A stretch of DNA of 64,000 bases from Gp6-AA40 sp035571515 (GTDB lineage: Bacteria; Acidobacteriota; Vicinamibacteria; Vicinamibacterales; UBA2999). Below the pieces are notes generated by a model. That model did not search any database. It saw only the letters and a program-made list of their open reading frames with translations, and was not told where the DNA came from. Below, piece after piece: positions 6,940-14,298 of the stretch (position 1 is its first letter; each line of letters opens with the position of its first letter). The stretch covers positions 62,001 to 126,000 of the forward strand of contig DATNCQ010000214.1 in NCBI GenBank assembly GCA_035571515.1. Reading direction: 5' to 3'. The translations under genes and the position numbers were made by a program.

Positions 6940-8295
6940 GCCGTTGGCCAGTTGCAGTTCCGTCCGATCGAGGAACAACGTCAACGCCACCCCATCCCAT
7001 CGACCCTTGTCGGGGCTGTTCAACGCCTCGACGCCGAGGCCGATGAACCCCGCATTCTGTGGCGGCACTTCGTATTTGCCGACGATGTATTGCCGCACGA
7101 TGCCGGCGCGGCTGCGCGACAGACGGAAGCGTTCGGCCACCGTCGGCGCGGGTGCGTAGCCTTCGATCACGAGCGGATTGGCCGGCAGATACTCGAGGTA
7201 GGTCGACATCGCGGAATCGATCCGCGCCCGTCCGCTTTCCGACAGCACCTCGGTCCCGTCGGGCCCCGCCTCGAACAGCAGCGGCGACTTCAGCCAGATG
7301 CGCATGGCCTTCCGTTTACCGTTTTCGAGCACACCTGTTCTGTATTCCGCCGGCGAGATGGCGTCGAGGTCGTAGTAGCCGCGCTTGTTGAAGAAGCCGC
7401 GCAGCAGGAAGTTGTGCTTCATCGCCTCCATGTTGTCGGCGAGGTCCGCCGTCGCCTCACGGGCCTGGCTGACGGTCGTCCGCATCTCGGCGAGCAGCCC
7501 CTGCGCGGGGCCGTCCTTCGAGCGCACGTCGGAAATGGCGCGGCGCGCATCGTCCGAGACCTGGTGCAGGTTGGCGACGGTCTCCTGGGCCTCCTTCGTC
7601 AACTGCTGGAACTGGCGATAGAGGTCGTCGTCGTTAATGAGCTTGCCGATGGTGCCCTGTCCCTCATTGAGCTTGGCCATCAGCTCGCGCGAGTCGGTGG
7701 AGATGACGTTGCCGTTCTTCGCCATCGCTTCGAGGTCGGGGCGCATCTTGTCGAGCAGCACGTGCGCGTCCTGCGCGGTGCCGGCGACCTCCCTGACCGC
7801 GGTTTCGGCATCGCCGCGCAGCGCGGTGACGGTATCGCCGATCATCATCATCGTGTCGTTCGCCTCCTGCAGGAGGTCGCTGATCTCGAACGGGTCGCGG
7901 CCGGGAATGGTGCCGTTCTCCTCGATACGCGGCGCCTGGTCGGTGCCGACGTTGATGTTCACGAAGGAGCCGCCGACCAGTCCCTGCGTCTGCGGGACGG
8001 CGATCGAGTCGGTGCGGATGACCGGATGGAGCGCCTCGCGCACCTCCATCTTCACCTTGAACTTTTCCGACGGCTTTCTCGGCAGCACGATGTCGCTGAC
8101 CTCGCCGGCTTCGACGCCCGCCACCTTCACCGGGGCGCCCGTCTCGAGATCGCCGAGCCGCGAGAATTCCGTGTAGACGGTGAACCGCCGCTCGAACAGC
8201 ATCCGCCGGTCGCCGATGAGGAAGAGCGCGACCGCGAACAGCAGCAGGCCGATGACGACGAACGCGCCGGCGCCGACCGCCCTCGAGGAGATCAT
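6892..8295 (-). CDS. mlaD: MlaD-like MCE protein with OmpA-like C-terminal region
   Basis: A 467-residue lipid-transport substrate-binding protein, tethered to the inner membrane and facing the periplasm. Residues 8-27 form the anchor (VGAGAFVVIGLLLFAVALFL). The MCE domain (about 38-130) carries SRLGDLETGAPVKVAGVEAGEV and TQGLVGGSFVNI. Residues 140-300 are a long amphipathic helical region typical of MCE proteins. Unusually, residues 370-450 resemble an OmpA-like peptidoglycan-binding module (LVIEGYAPAP, then LSRSRAGIVRQYIV). The last 14 residues come from a heptamer repeat array. It overlaps mlaF by 4 bp. In E. coli MlaD is 183 residues with no such tail. Confidence 0.82.
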   Translation of the reverse strand: MISSRAVGAGAFVVIGLLLFAVALFLIGDRRMLFERRFTVYTEFSRLGDLETGAPVKVAGVEAGEVSDIVLPRKPSEKFKVKMEVREALHPVIRTDSIAVPQTQGLVGGSFVNINVGTDQAPRIEENGTIPGRDPFEISDLLQEANDTMMMIGDTVTALRGDAETAVREVAGTAQDAHVLLDKMRPDLEAMAKNGNVISTDSRELMAKLNEGQGTIGKLINDDDLYRQFQQLTKEAQETVANLHQVSDDARRAISDVRSKDGPAQGLLAEMRTTVSQAREATADLADNMEAMKHNFLLRGFFNKRGYYDLDAISPAEYRTGVLENGKRKAMRIWLKSPLLFEAGPDGTEVLSESGRARIDSAMSTYLEYLPANPLVIEGYAPAPTVAERFRLSRSRAGIVRQYIVGKYEVPPQNAGFIGLGVEALNSPDKGRWDGVALTLFLDRTELQLANGGNPKTQTTNPKPQTN

Positions 8296-9038
8296 CCCGA
8301 GCCCTCCGATCGCATGAACATGCGAACCATCTTGTCCTCGCTCCGGTCGAGCTCCTCGGCCGTCCCGCGCGCAATCACGCGGCCCTCGTGCAGCACCGCC
8401 AGCTCGTCGCCGATGTGCCGGGCGCTCGGGATGTTGTGCGTGACGACGACGAGCGTGGTGCCGTGTTTCTTGCGGTCCACCAGGAGCTGGTCGATCTCGT
8501 CGGCCGTAATCGGGTCGAGCCCCGCGCTCGGTTCGTCGACGAGGAGAATGTCGGGGTCGAGCGCCATCGCCCGCGCCAGCCCGGCGCGCTTCCGCATGCC
8601 GCCGGACAGGTCGCCCGGCATCTTGTCGTAGTCGTCCTCGAGCCCGACCTCCGCCAGCTTGGCGCGCGCGGTCTCGCGAATCTTCGCGTCGGGCCAGTCG
8701 GTGTGGCGCCGGAGCGGGAAGGCGACGTTCTCGCCCACCGTGATCGAATCGAACAGCGCCGCGTTCTGGAACAGGAACCCCATCGAACGGCGCACCTCCG
8801 ACAGGTCGCGGCCGCTCAGCGCCGTGATGTCCGTGCCGCGGACGAAGACGTGCCCCTGGTCGGGCCGCATCAGGCCGATGATGTGCTTGAGCGTCACGCT
8901 CTTCCCCGTGCCGCTGCGCCCGAGCAGGCAGAAGGCCTTGCCTCCCGGCACCTCCAGCGTCACGTCGTCGAGCACCTTGTGGTCGTCGAACGACTTGGTG
9001 ACGTGCTCGAGCCGGATGGCCTCTCCGTCCTGCGTCAT
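8292..9038 (-). CDS. mlaF: MlaF-like ABC transporter ATP-binding protein
   Basis: A 248-residue cytosolic ATPase for the MCE lipid transporter. Walker A GRSGTGKS is at residues 40-47, the signature is LSGGMRKRAGLARAM, and Walker B with catalytic Glu is ILLVDEPSAGLDP. 'GGMRKR' is typical of MlaF rather than general ABC ATPases. It overlaps mlaE upstream and mlaD downstream by 4 bp each (ATGA type), so the three subunits are translated as one coupled unit. The complex moves phospholipids between the membranes. Confidence 0.92.
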   Translation of the reverse strand: MTQDGEAIRLEHVTKSFDDHKVLDDVTLEVPGGKAFCLLGRSGTGKSVTLKHIIGLMRPDQGHVFVRGTDITALSGRDLSEVRRSMGFLFQNAALFDSITVGENVAFPLRRHTDWPDAKIRETARAKLAEVGLEDDYDKMPGDLSGGMRKRAGLARAMALDPDILLVDEPSAGLDPITADEIDQLLVDRKKHGTTLVVVTHNIPSARHIGDELAVLHEGRVIARGTAEELDRSEDKMVRMFMRSEGSG

Positions 9039-9817
9039 GCCTTCACCGGGAAGACGAAGAAGATCAGCTTCACCAGCACCACGTTGACGAGGATGATGCA
9101 GATCGACGACAGCACCACGCTGCTCGTGGAGGTGCGGCCGACGCCCTCGGTGCCACGGGTCGTGTTGAACCCGAGATACGACGACACGGTGCCGATGACG
9201 AAGCCGAAGACGGCCGTCTTCAGCGTCGCGGGCAGGAAGTCACTGAACTCGACGATCGAGAACGCGCGGTGAAAATAGAGCTGCGCGGACATGCCGCTGA
9301 CGGTCGTCTCGGCGATGTAGCCGCCGAAGATGCCGCAGAAGTCGATGATGGCGGTCAGCAGCGGCATGGCGACGACGCAGGCGAGGATGCGCGTCACCGC
9401 GAGGTATTTGAACGAGTCGACGGCCACCGCCTCGAGCGCGTCGATCTGCTCGGTGACCTTCATGGCACCCAGCTCGGCGCCGATGCCGGCGCCGACGCGC
9501 CCCGCCACGAGCAGGCCGGCGGTCAGCGGCCCGGTTTCACGAATGAGCGCGATGGCGAGCCCGGCCGGAATCATCGCCTCCGCGCCGAAACGCTCGAGCG
9601 ACGCGCGGGTGTGCATCGAGAGGACGACGCCGATGGCGAGGCCGGAGAGCGCGATCAGCGGCAGCGAGCGCCACCCGATTTCGAAGACGTGACGCCAGGT
9701 CTCCTTGAACTCGTACGGCGGCAGCACCGCCTCGTAGAGCGCGCGCGCCCCAAAAAGCGCAACATCGCCGACCCATGCGAGTAGCGTGAGGAGCAGGGCG
9801 CCGAGCTGCTGGAGCAC
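9035..9817 (-). CDS. mlaE: MlaE-like ABC transporter permease
   Basis: A 260-residue inner membrane permease, the first gene of the mlaEFD-type operon. Typical segments include SLPLIALSGLAIGVVLSMHT, then the coupling region LAIALIRETGPLTAGLLVAGRVGAGIGAELGAMKVTEQIDALEA, with five to six hydrophobic helices. The length equals E. coli MlaE. No mlaB or mlaC gene is adjacent; the long tail on the MlaD-like protein may compensate, which is inference. An NtrC-type regulator follows upstream on the same strand, with a decayed repeat element in the spacer. Confidence 0.92.
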   Translation of the reverse strand: MLQQLGALLLTLLAWVGDVALFGARALYEAVLPPYEFKETWRHVFEIGWRSLPLIALSGLAIGVVLSMHTRASLERFGAEAMIPAGLAIALIRETGPLTAGLLVAGRVGAGIGAELGAMKVTEQIDALEAVAVDSFKYLAVTRILACVVAMPLLTAIIDFCGIFGGYIAETTVSGMSAQLYFHRAFSIVEFSDFLPATLKTAVFGFVIGTVSSYLGFNTTRGTEGVGRTSTSSVVLSSICIILVNVVLVKLIFFVFPVKA

Positions 9818-9852
9818 TGCCAGACGTTTTGCAACAGCCGGGCCGCTGCGGT

Positions 9853-9961
9853 GGGCCGCCTGAAGGGCAGACCTACGGTACGACCCCGTACTGACGTGGA
9901 GTCTGGCTGCAGCCGGCCGTGATCGGCCGGGCTGGTACGTGGGGCCGGCTTCAGCCGGCCC
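9853..9961. repeat. Partly decayed dual-hairpin element
   Basis: The right hairpin is GGGCCGGCTTCAGCCGGCCC (9942-9961), preceded by TACGTG. The left side (GGGCCGCCTGAAGGGCAGACCTACG, starting 9853) no longer pairs fully. A further GGCCG/CGGCC pairing lies between. The last base overlaps the stop codon of the NtrC-type gene. The 143-bp spacer between that gene and mlaE contains nothing else recognisable. Confidence 0.6.
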
Positions 9962-11397
9962 TAACCCGGGGCCGGTGTGGTTGGGGTGGCCGCGGCGGCG
10001 CGTTGCGCGGCGCGCTGGTCCTTGATGTCGTGCTTCTTCATCTTGCTGTAGAGCGTCGGCCGGTACAAGCCGAGGATCTGCGCCGCCTCCTGCTTGTTCC
10101 AGTTCGTCCGTTGCAGCGTCTGCGTGATTGCCATCTTCTCGATTTCGGCGAGCGTCCGGTGCGGCGGGATGGTGAACTCCTGCGCGGGGCTTCCCTCCTC
10201 GCGAATCGTCTCGGGCAGATCGTTGGGCTGAATCTCACCGGTCTTGCAGACCAGCACCGCCCGCTCGATCGCGTTTTCGAGCTCGCGCACGTTGCCCGGC
10301 CACCGGTTGCGGATGAGCAGGTGGTAGGCGGCCGGTGAAATCGACTTCACGCTCTTCTGGTAGCGCTGGTTGAACTTCGAGAGGAAGTGATTGCAGAGGA
10401 GCGGAATGTCCTCGCTGCGCTCGCGTACCGGCGGCACCCGCAGCGTGATCGTGTTGATGCGGAAGTAGAGATCCTCGCGCAGCTTCCCCTCGCGCAGCGC
10501 CGTCTCGAGATCGATGTTGGTCGCGCAGATGAGACGGAAGTCCACGTGCACGAGCCGGTCGCTGCCGATGGGACGGTATTCGCGCTCCTGCAGCACGCGC
10601 AGCAGCTTGGTCTGCAGGTACGGCGGCATCTCGCCAATCTCGTCGAGCAGCAGCGAGCCGCCTTCCGCCATCTCGAAGAGGCCCACCTTGTCGGTGTTCG
10701 CTCCCGTGAACGCGCCCTTCTTGTAGCCGAACAGCTCGCTCTCGATCAGGTCCTTCGGGATCGCCGCGCAGTTGATCTTGATGAAGGGACCTTTGACGCG
10801 GTTCGAGTTGTAGTGAATCGCGTTGGCGATCAGCTCCTTGCCGGTGCCGTTCTCGCCCTGGATGAGGATGTTCGCGTCGCTGGCGGCCACGCTCTCGACA
10901 AGCTCGAACAGCTCTTTCATCTTCTTGCTCTGGCCGACGATGTTGGCGAAGCTGTACTGGCCGCGTATCTGATCCTTGAGCTGCTGGTGCTCGGCGCGCT
11001 CCTGCGTGCGATCGATGGCGCGCCCGAGGATGTTCATGAGCCCTTCCTGGCTCACGGGCTTCTCGAGGAAGAAGAAGGCGCCCGCCTGCCCGGCTTCGAC
11101 CGCGCGCGCGATCGTCCCCTGGCCGCTGATGACGATCACTTCCGGAGAGGGATCGATTTCCTTGAGGCGCCGCAGCAGCTGCACGCCGTCGAGGTCGGGC
11201 AGCATGAGGTCGGTGACGACCACGTCGGGCCGCCACTGCTTGTAGATTTCCTCGCCGCGGGTGCCGATGAGAGCGGTACGGACTTCATACCCCTCCGCCT
11301 CGATGACCATCTTCAGCCACTCGGTCATCTGCGGCTCGTCGTCTATCGCCAGGACGCGCTTGCGGCGCTTCGTGCTGGTGGAAGGTTGACTTGCCAT
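9961..11397 (-). CDS. NtrC-family sigma-54-dependent response regulator
   Basis: A 478-residue activator. The receiver domain has acidic DDE at 19-21 and phospho-acceptor Asp63 (VVTDLMLPDLDG). The AAA+ domain has Walker A GENGTGKE at 181-188 and the sigma-54 contact loop GAFTGA at 228-233. The C-terminal Fis-type HTH is near 430-460 (WNKQEAAQILGLYRPTLYSKM). All functional motifs are intact, so it should activate sigma-54 promoters after phosphorylation. No partner kinase is adjacent (orphan). The window shows no obvious -24/-12 promoter next to it. Its start faces the acyl-CoA carboxylase operon across a 235-bp divergent region. Confidence 0.93.
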   Translation of the reverse strand: MASQPSTSTKRRKRVLAIDDEPQMTEWLKMVIEAEGYEVRTALIGTRGEEIYKQWRPDVVVTDLMLPDLDGVQLLRRLKEIDPSPEVIVISGQGTIARAVEAGQAGAFFFLEKPVSQEGLMNILGRAIDRTQERAEHQQLKDQIRGQYSFANIVGQSKKMKELFELVESVAASDANILIQGENGTGKELIANAIHYNSNRVKGPFIKINCAAIPKDLIESELFGYKKGAFTGANTDKVGLFEMAEGGSLLLDEIGEMPPYLQTKLLRVLQEREYRPIGSDRLVHVDFRLICATNIDLETALREGKLREDLYFRINTITLRVPPVRERSEDIPLLCNHFLSKFNQRYQKSVKSISPAAYHLLIRNRWPGNVRELENAIERAVLVCKTGEIQPNDLPETIREEGSPAQEFTIPPHRTLAEIEKMAITQTLQRTNWNKQEAAQILGLYRPTLYSKMKKHDIKDQRAAQRAAAATPTTPAPG

Positions 11398-11483
11398 ACG
11401 TCACTCGTCCCCGTTCCGGCCCCCGCGAGCTAGCGCAGCCACGTCTTCAAATACTACATAGATCGAGCCGCCGGACCCAAACA

Positions 11484-11496
11484 TTACAGGCTGTAA
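11484..11496. promoter_or_regulatory. 13-bp palindrome, possible operator
   Basis: TTACAGGCTGTAA is a perfect dyad (6+1+6) in the AT-richer part of the divergent region between the NtrC-type gene and the carboxylase operon, about 40 bp upstream of a TATAAT hexamer. Position and symmetry suit a dimeric regulator site. The protein that binds it is unknown. Confidence 0.4.
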
Positions 11497-11535
11497 GGTT
11501 TATATACAGATGAGCTGGGTTCAAATCTGTGCCCG

Positions 11536-11541
11536 TATAAT
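11536..11541 (+). promoter_or_regulatory. TATAAT -10 hexamer upstream of the carboxylase operon
   Basis: A consensus TATAAT lies 7 nt before ATG 11549. The region at -35 is poor. The spacing matches the leaderless pattern seen at other genes in the window. Confidence 0.5.
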
Positions 11542-11548
11542 CGGCGCG

Positions 11549-11632
11549 ATGTCTGATTCAGACTGCGGCAGGCCGCCAGCCGGCCGCACGTCGAATAAGG
11601 TCGAGGTGGACTTAGCGGCGGACGGATGGTGA
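11549..11632 (+). CDS. Possible 27-residue leader ORF abutting the carboxylase gene
   Basis: ATG 11549 opens a 27-codon frame whose TGA (11630-11632) is directly followed by the ATG of the carboxylase beta subunit, in the same frame. It begins MSDSDCGRPPAG and ends AADGW. It could be a leader peptide giving translational coupling. Alternatively it is untranslated leader with the start codon there by chance. The TATAAT 7 nt upstream of its ATG is the main support. No homologue is recognised. Confidence 0.3.
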   Translation: MSDSDCGRPPAGRTSNKVEVDLAADGW

Positions 11633-13240
11633 ATGCAGCGACTTTCCTCCCGCGTTCGCACTGACAGCCCCGACTTCACGGCCAACCACGACAAGATGAC
11701 GGCGCTCGTCGCGCAGCTGCGCGAGCGCATCGACAAGACGCGTGAGGGCGGCGGCCCGCGCTACCTGCAGCGCCATCGCGAGCAGGGCAAGCTGCCGGCG
11801 CGCGAGCGCATCGACCGCCTCCTCGACGAGGGTTCGCCGTTTCTCGAGCTCTCGCCGCTGGCGGCGTGGGAGATGTACGACAACGACGCGCCCGGCGCCG
11901 GCCTCGTCACCGGCATCGGCCGCGTCGCCGGCCGCGAGGTGCTGATCGTCGCCAACGACGCCACGGTGAAGGGCGGCACCTACTACCCGATCACGGTCAA
12001 GAAGCACGTCCGCGCGCAGCAGGTCGCGATCGAGAACCGGCTGCCATGCGTGTATCTCGTCGATTCGGGCGGCGCGTTCCTGCCGCTGCAGGCGGAGGTG
12101 TTTCCCGACCGGGAGCACTTCGGCCGCATCTTCTTCAACCAGGCGCGCATGTCGGCGGCATCGATCGCGCAGATCGCGGTGGTCATGGGCTCCTGCACCG
12201 CCGGCGGCGCCTACGTGCCCGCCATGTCCGACGAGACGATCATCGTCAAGGGGACGGGGACGATCTTTCTCGGCGGGCCGCCGCTGGTGAAGGCCGCCAC
12301 CGGCGAGGACGTCACCGCGGAGGAGCTCGGCGGCGCCGACGTGCACACGCGGCTCTCCGGGGTGGCCGACTACCTGGCCGAGGACGACGCGCACGCGCTG
12401 GCGATCGCGCGGACGATTGTCGGCACGCTGAACGCGCGAAAGACGCTGCCGGCCGATGTCAGCGACGTCGAAGAGCCTGCCTACGATCCGCGCGAGCTGT
12501 ACGGCGTCGTCAGCGCGGACGTCCGGAAGCCGTACGACGTGCGCGAGGTCATCGCCCGGCTTGTGGACGCGTCGCGGTTCGACGAATTCAAGGAGCGCTA
12601 TGCGCCGACGGTCGTGACGGGCTTCGCCCGGCTGCACGGGTTCCTGGTCGGGATCGTCGCCAACAACGGCGTGCTGTTCTCGGAGTCGGCGCTGAAGGCC
12701 ACGCATTTCATCGAGCTGTGCAACCTGCGCGGCATCCCGCTGGTGTTCCTGCAGAACATCACCGGGTTCATGGTGGGCAAGCAGTACGAGCGCGGCGGCA
12801 TCGCGAAGGACGGCGCCAAGATGGTGCACGCGGTCGCCAACTCGGTAGTGCCGAAGTTCACCATCATCATCGGCGGGTCGTTCGGCGCGGGAAATTACGG
12901 GATGTGCGGCCGCGCCTACGAGCCCCGCTTCCTCTGGATGTGGCCGAACGCCCGCATTTCCGTCATGGGCGGCGAGCAGGCCGCGGGCGTGCTCGCGACG
13001 GTCAAGCGCGAACAGCTGGCGCGCGAGAACCGCGAGCTGTCCGAGGAGGAGGACCGGCAGATCCGCCAGCCGATTCTCGACAAGTACGAGCTGGAAGGGT
13101 CGCCGTACTATTCGACCGCGCGGCTGTGGGACGACGGCATTCTCGACCCGGCGCAGACGCGCGGCGCGCTGGCGCTCGCGCTGTCGGCGAGCTTCAACGC
13201 ACCGATACCGCCGGCGAAGTTCGGGGTCTTCCGGATGTAA
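11633..13240 (+). CDS. Acyl-CoA carboxylase carboxyltransferase subunit (methylcrotonoyl-CoA carboxylase beta type)
   Basis: A 535-residue carboxyltransferase, the length of MccB. The N-terminal RGKLPARERIDRLLDEGSPFLELSPLA, the MGSCTAGGAYVPAMSDE stretch, and the C-terminal GGSFGAGNYGMCGRAYEPRF followed by VMGGEQAAGVLATV are MccB-type landmarks. It transfers CO2 from carboxybiotin to an acyl-CoA, most likely 3-methylcrotonyl-CoA in leucine breakdown, because an enoyl-CoA hydratase of the methylglutaconyl type, a biotin carboxylase and a biotin carrier follow on the same strand. Geranyl-CoA is an alternative substrate. The chosen start gives MQRLSSRVRTDSPDF, the usual MccB N-terminus. Confidence 0.92.
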   Translation: MQRLSSRVRTDSPDFTANHDKMTALVAQLRERIDKTREGGGPRYLQRHREQGKLPARERIDRLLDEGSPFLELSPLAAWEMYDNDAPGAGLVTGIGRVAGREVLIVANDATVKGGTYYPITVKKHVRAQQVAIENRLPCVYLVDSGGAFLPLQAEVFPDREHFGRIFFNQARMSAASIAQIAVVMGSCTAGGAYVPAMSDETIIVKGTGTIFLGGPPLVKAATGEDVTAEELGGADVHTRLSGVADYLAEDDAHALAIARTIVGTLNARKTLPADVSDVEEPAYDPRELYGVVSADVRKPYDVREVIARLVDASRFDEFKERYAPTVVTGFARLHGFLVGIVANNGVLFSESALKATHFIELCNLRGIPLVFLQNITGFMVGKQYERGGIAKDGAKMVHAVANSVVPKFTIIIGGSFGAGNYGMCGRAYEPRFLWMWPNARISVMGGEQAAGVLATVKREQLARENRELSEEEDRQIRQPILDKYELEGSPYYSTARLWDDGILDPAQTRGALALALSASFNAPIPPAKFGVFRM

Positions 13241-13282
13241 TCTTTTTTCCTTCGTGATCGTCGCGTGCTTCGTGGTTCGCAC

Positions 13283-14074
13283 ATGTCATACGACACCTTA
13301 CTGACTCGCCGCGACGGATTCGTCGAGTACGTCACGCTCAATCGGCCCGACGTCCGCAACGCGTTCAACGAGCAGATGATCGCCGACCTCACCGCCTGGG
13401 CCGCGGCGATCAACGCCGATGACGATGTGCGGGTGGCGGTGATGGCGGGCTCCGGCAAGGTGTTCTCGGCGGGCGCGGACATCGGCTGGATGGCGAACGC
13501 GCTGACGTATACGCACGACGAGAACGTGCAGGACGCGAACGCGGCGGCGCGGATGTTCGGCGCGCTCGACACGGTGCCCATCCCGCTGATCGGCCGCATC
13601 CACGGCGCCGCGCTCGGCGGCGGCGCCGGGCTGGCCGCGGTGTGCGACGTGGTCGTGACGGACGAGGACGTGGTGTTCGGGTTCAGCGAGGTCAAGCTGG
13701 GCATCCTGCCGGCCGTCATCTCGCCGTTCGCGCTCGCCAAGATCGGCCGATCGGCGGCGCGCGAGCTCTTTCTCACCGGCATGCGGTTCAACGCCGTTCG
13801 CGCCCGGGAAATCGGGCTGGTGCACGCGGTCGTCCCGCTCGACCAGCTCGACACCATGGTCCTGCTGTACGTGAACGAGTTCCTCAGCGGCGCCCCCGAC
13901 GCGATCTCCACCGCCAAGGCGCTGATTCCACACGTCTGGGCGCGCGGGGCCTCCGACGCGGCCGGCCTCACCGCGGAGGCGATTGCCGCGCGGCGCGTGT
14001 CGGAGGAGGGGCAGGAAGGGCTGCGCGCCTTCCTCGAAAAGCGGAAGGCGAACTGGAACGTCAGCCGGGGATAA
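13283..14074 (+). CDS. Enoyl-CoA hydratase/isomerase family protein (methylglutaconyl-CoA hydratase likely)
   Basis: A 263-residue crotonase-fold enzyme. The oxyanion-hole segments are AGSGKVFSAGADIGWM and IHGAALGGGAGLAAVCDVV. The catalytic region is FGFSEVKLGILPAVISPF, with the glutamate typical of hydratases. Its place between carboxylase beta and biotin carboxylase points to hydration of 3-methylglutaconyl-CoA in the leucine pathway. ATG 13283 is preferred to an in-frame GTG at 13265, which lies within a CTTCGTG-type repeat. HMG-CoA lyase is not seen in the window. Confidence 0.88.
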   Translation: MSYDTLLTRRDGFVEYVTLNRPDVRNAFNEQMIADLTAWAAAINADDDVRVAVMAGSGKVFSAGADIGWMANALTYTHDENVQDANAAARMFGALDTVPIPLIGRIHGAALGGGAGLAAVCDVVVTDEDVVFGFSEVKLGILPAVISPFALAKIGRSAARELFLTGMRFNAVRAREIGLVHAVVPLDQLDTMVLLYVNEFLSGAPDAISTAKALIPHVWARGASDAAGLTAEAIAARRVSEEGQEGLRAFLEKRKANWNVSRG

Positions 14075-14298
14075 CCACGAAGGCGCGCTTCGCGCGCACT
14101 CACGAAGGACACGAAGCTTTAATCTTTGGAGCTCCTGTACCGAAAACGATTCGTCGACGGCGGTAGATCATGACGTGCCGGTTCACGCGTTCTCCTGACG
14201 AGAATGCCAGACTTGAAAGGTCAGCCAGGTAAATTGAATTTCTTCGTGGACTTCGTGGTTGCCGCGCAAGCGGCCTTCGTGGTTCTCCTCCGGCGACG
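14075..14298. repeat. 224-bp spacer made largely of CACGAAG/CTTCGTG repeats
   Basis: Immediately after the hydratase stop, AACCACGAAGG...CACGAAGGACACGAAG (14074-14117) faces TTCTTCGTGGACTTCGTGGTT and CCTTCGTGGTT (14240-14284) in the opposite sense, so the spacer is an inverted-repeat unit. The same words recur at 13248-13277 and 17437-17463. The central part is less GC-rich and shows no coding potential that can be supported. Confidence 0.6.

Noticed and set aside
14074..14298. CRISPR-like look of repeated CACGAAG/CTTCGTG words
   Set aside because: Units are short, inverted and irregular, with no constant spacer length and no cas genes in the window.
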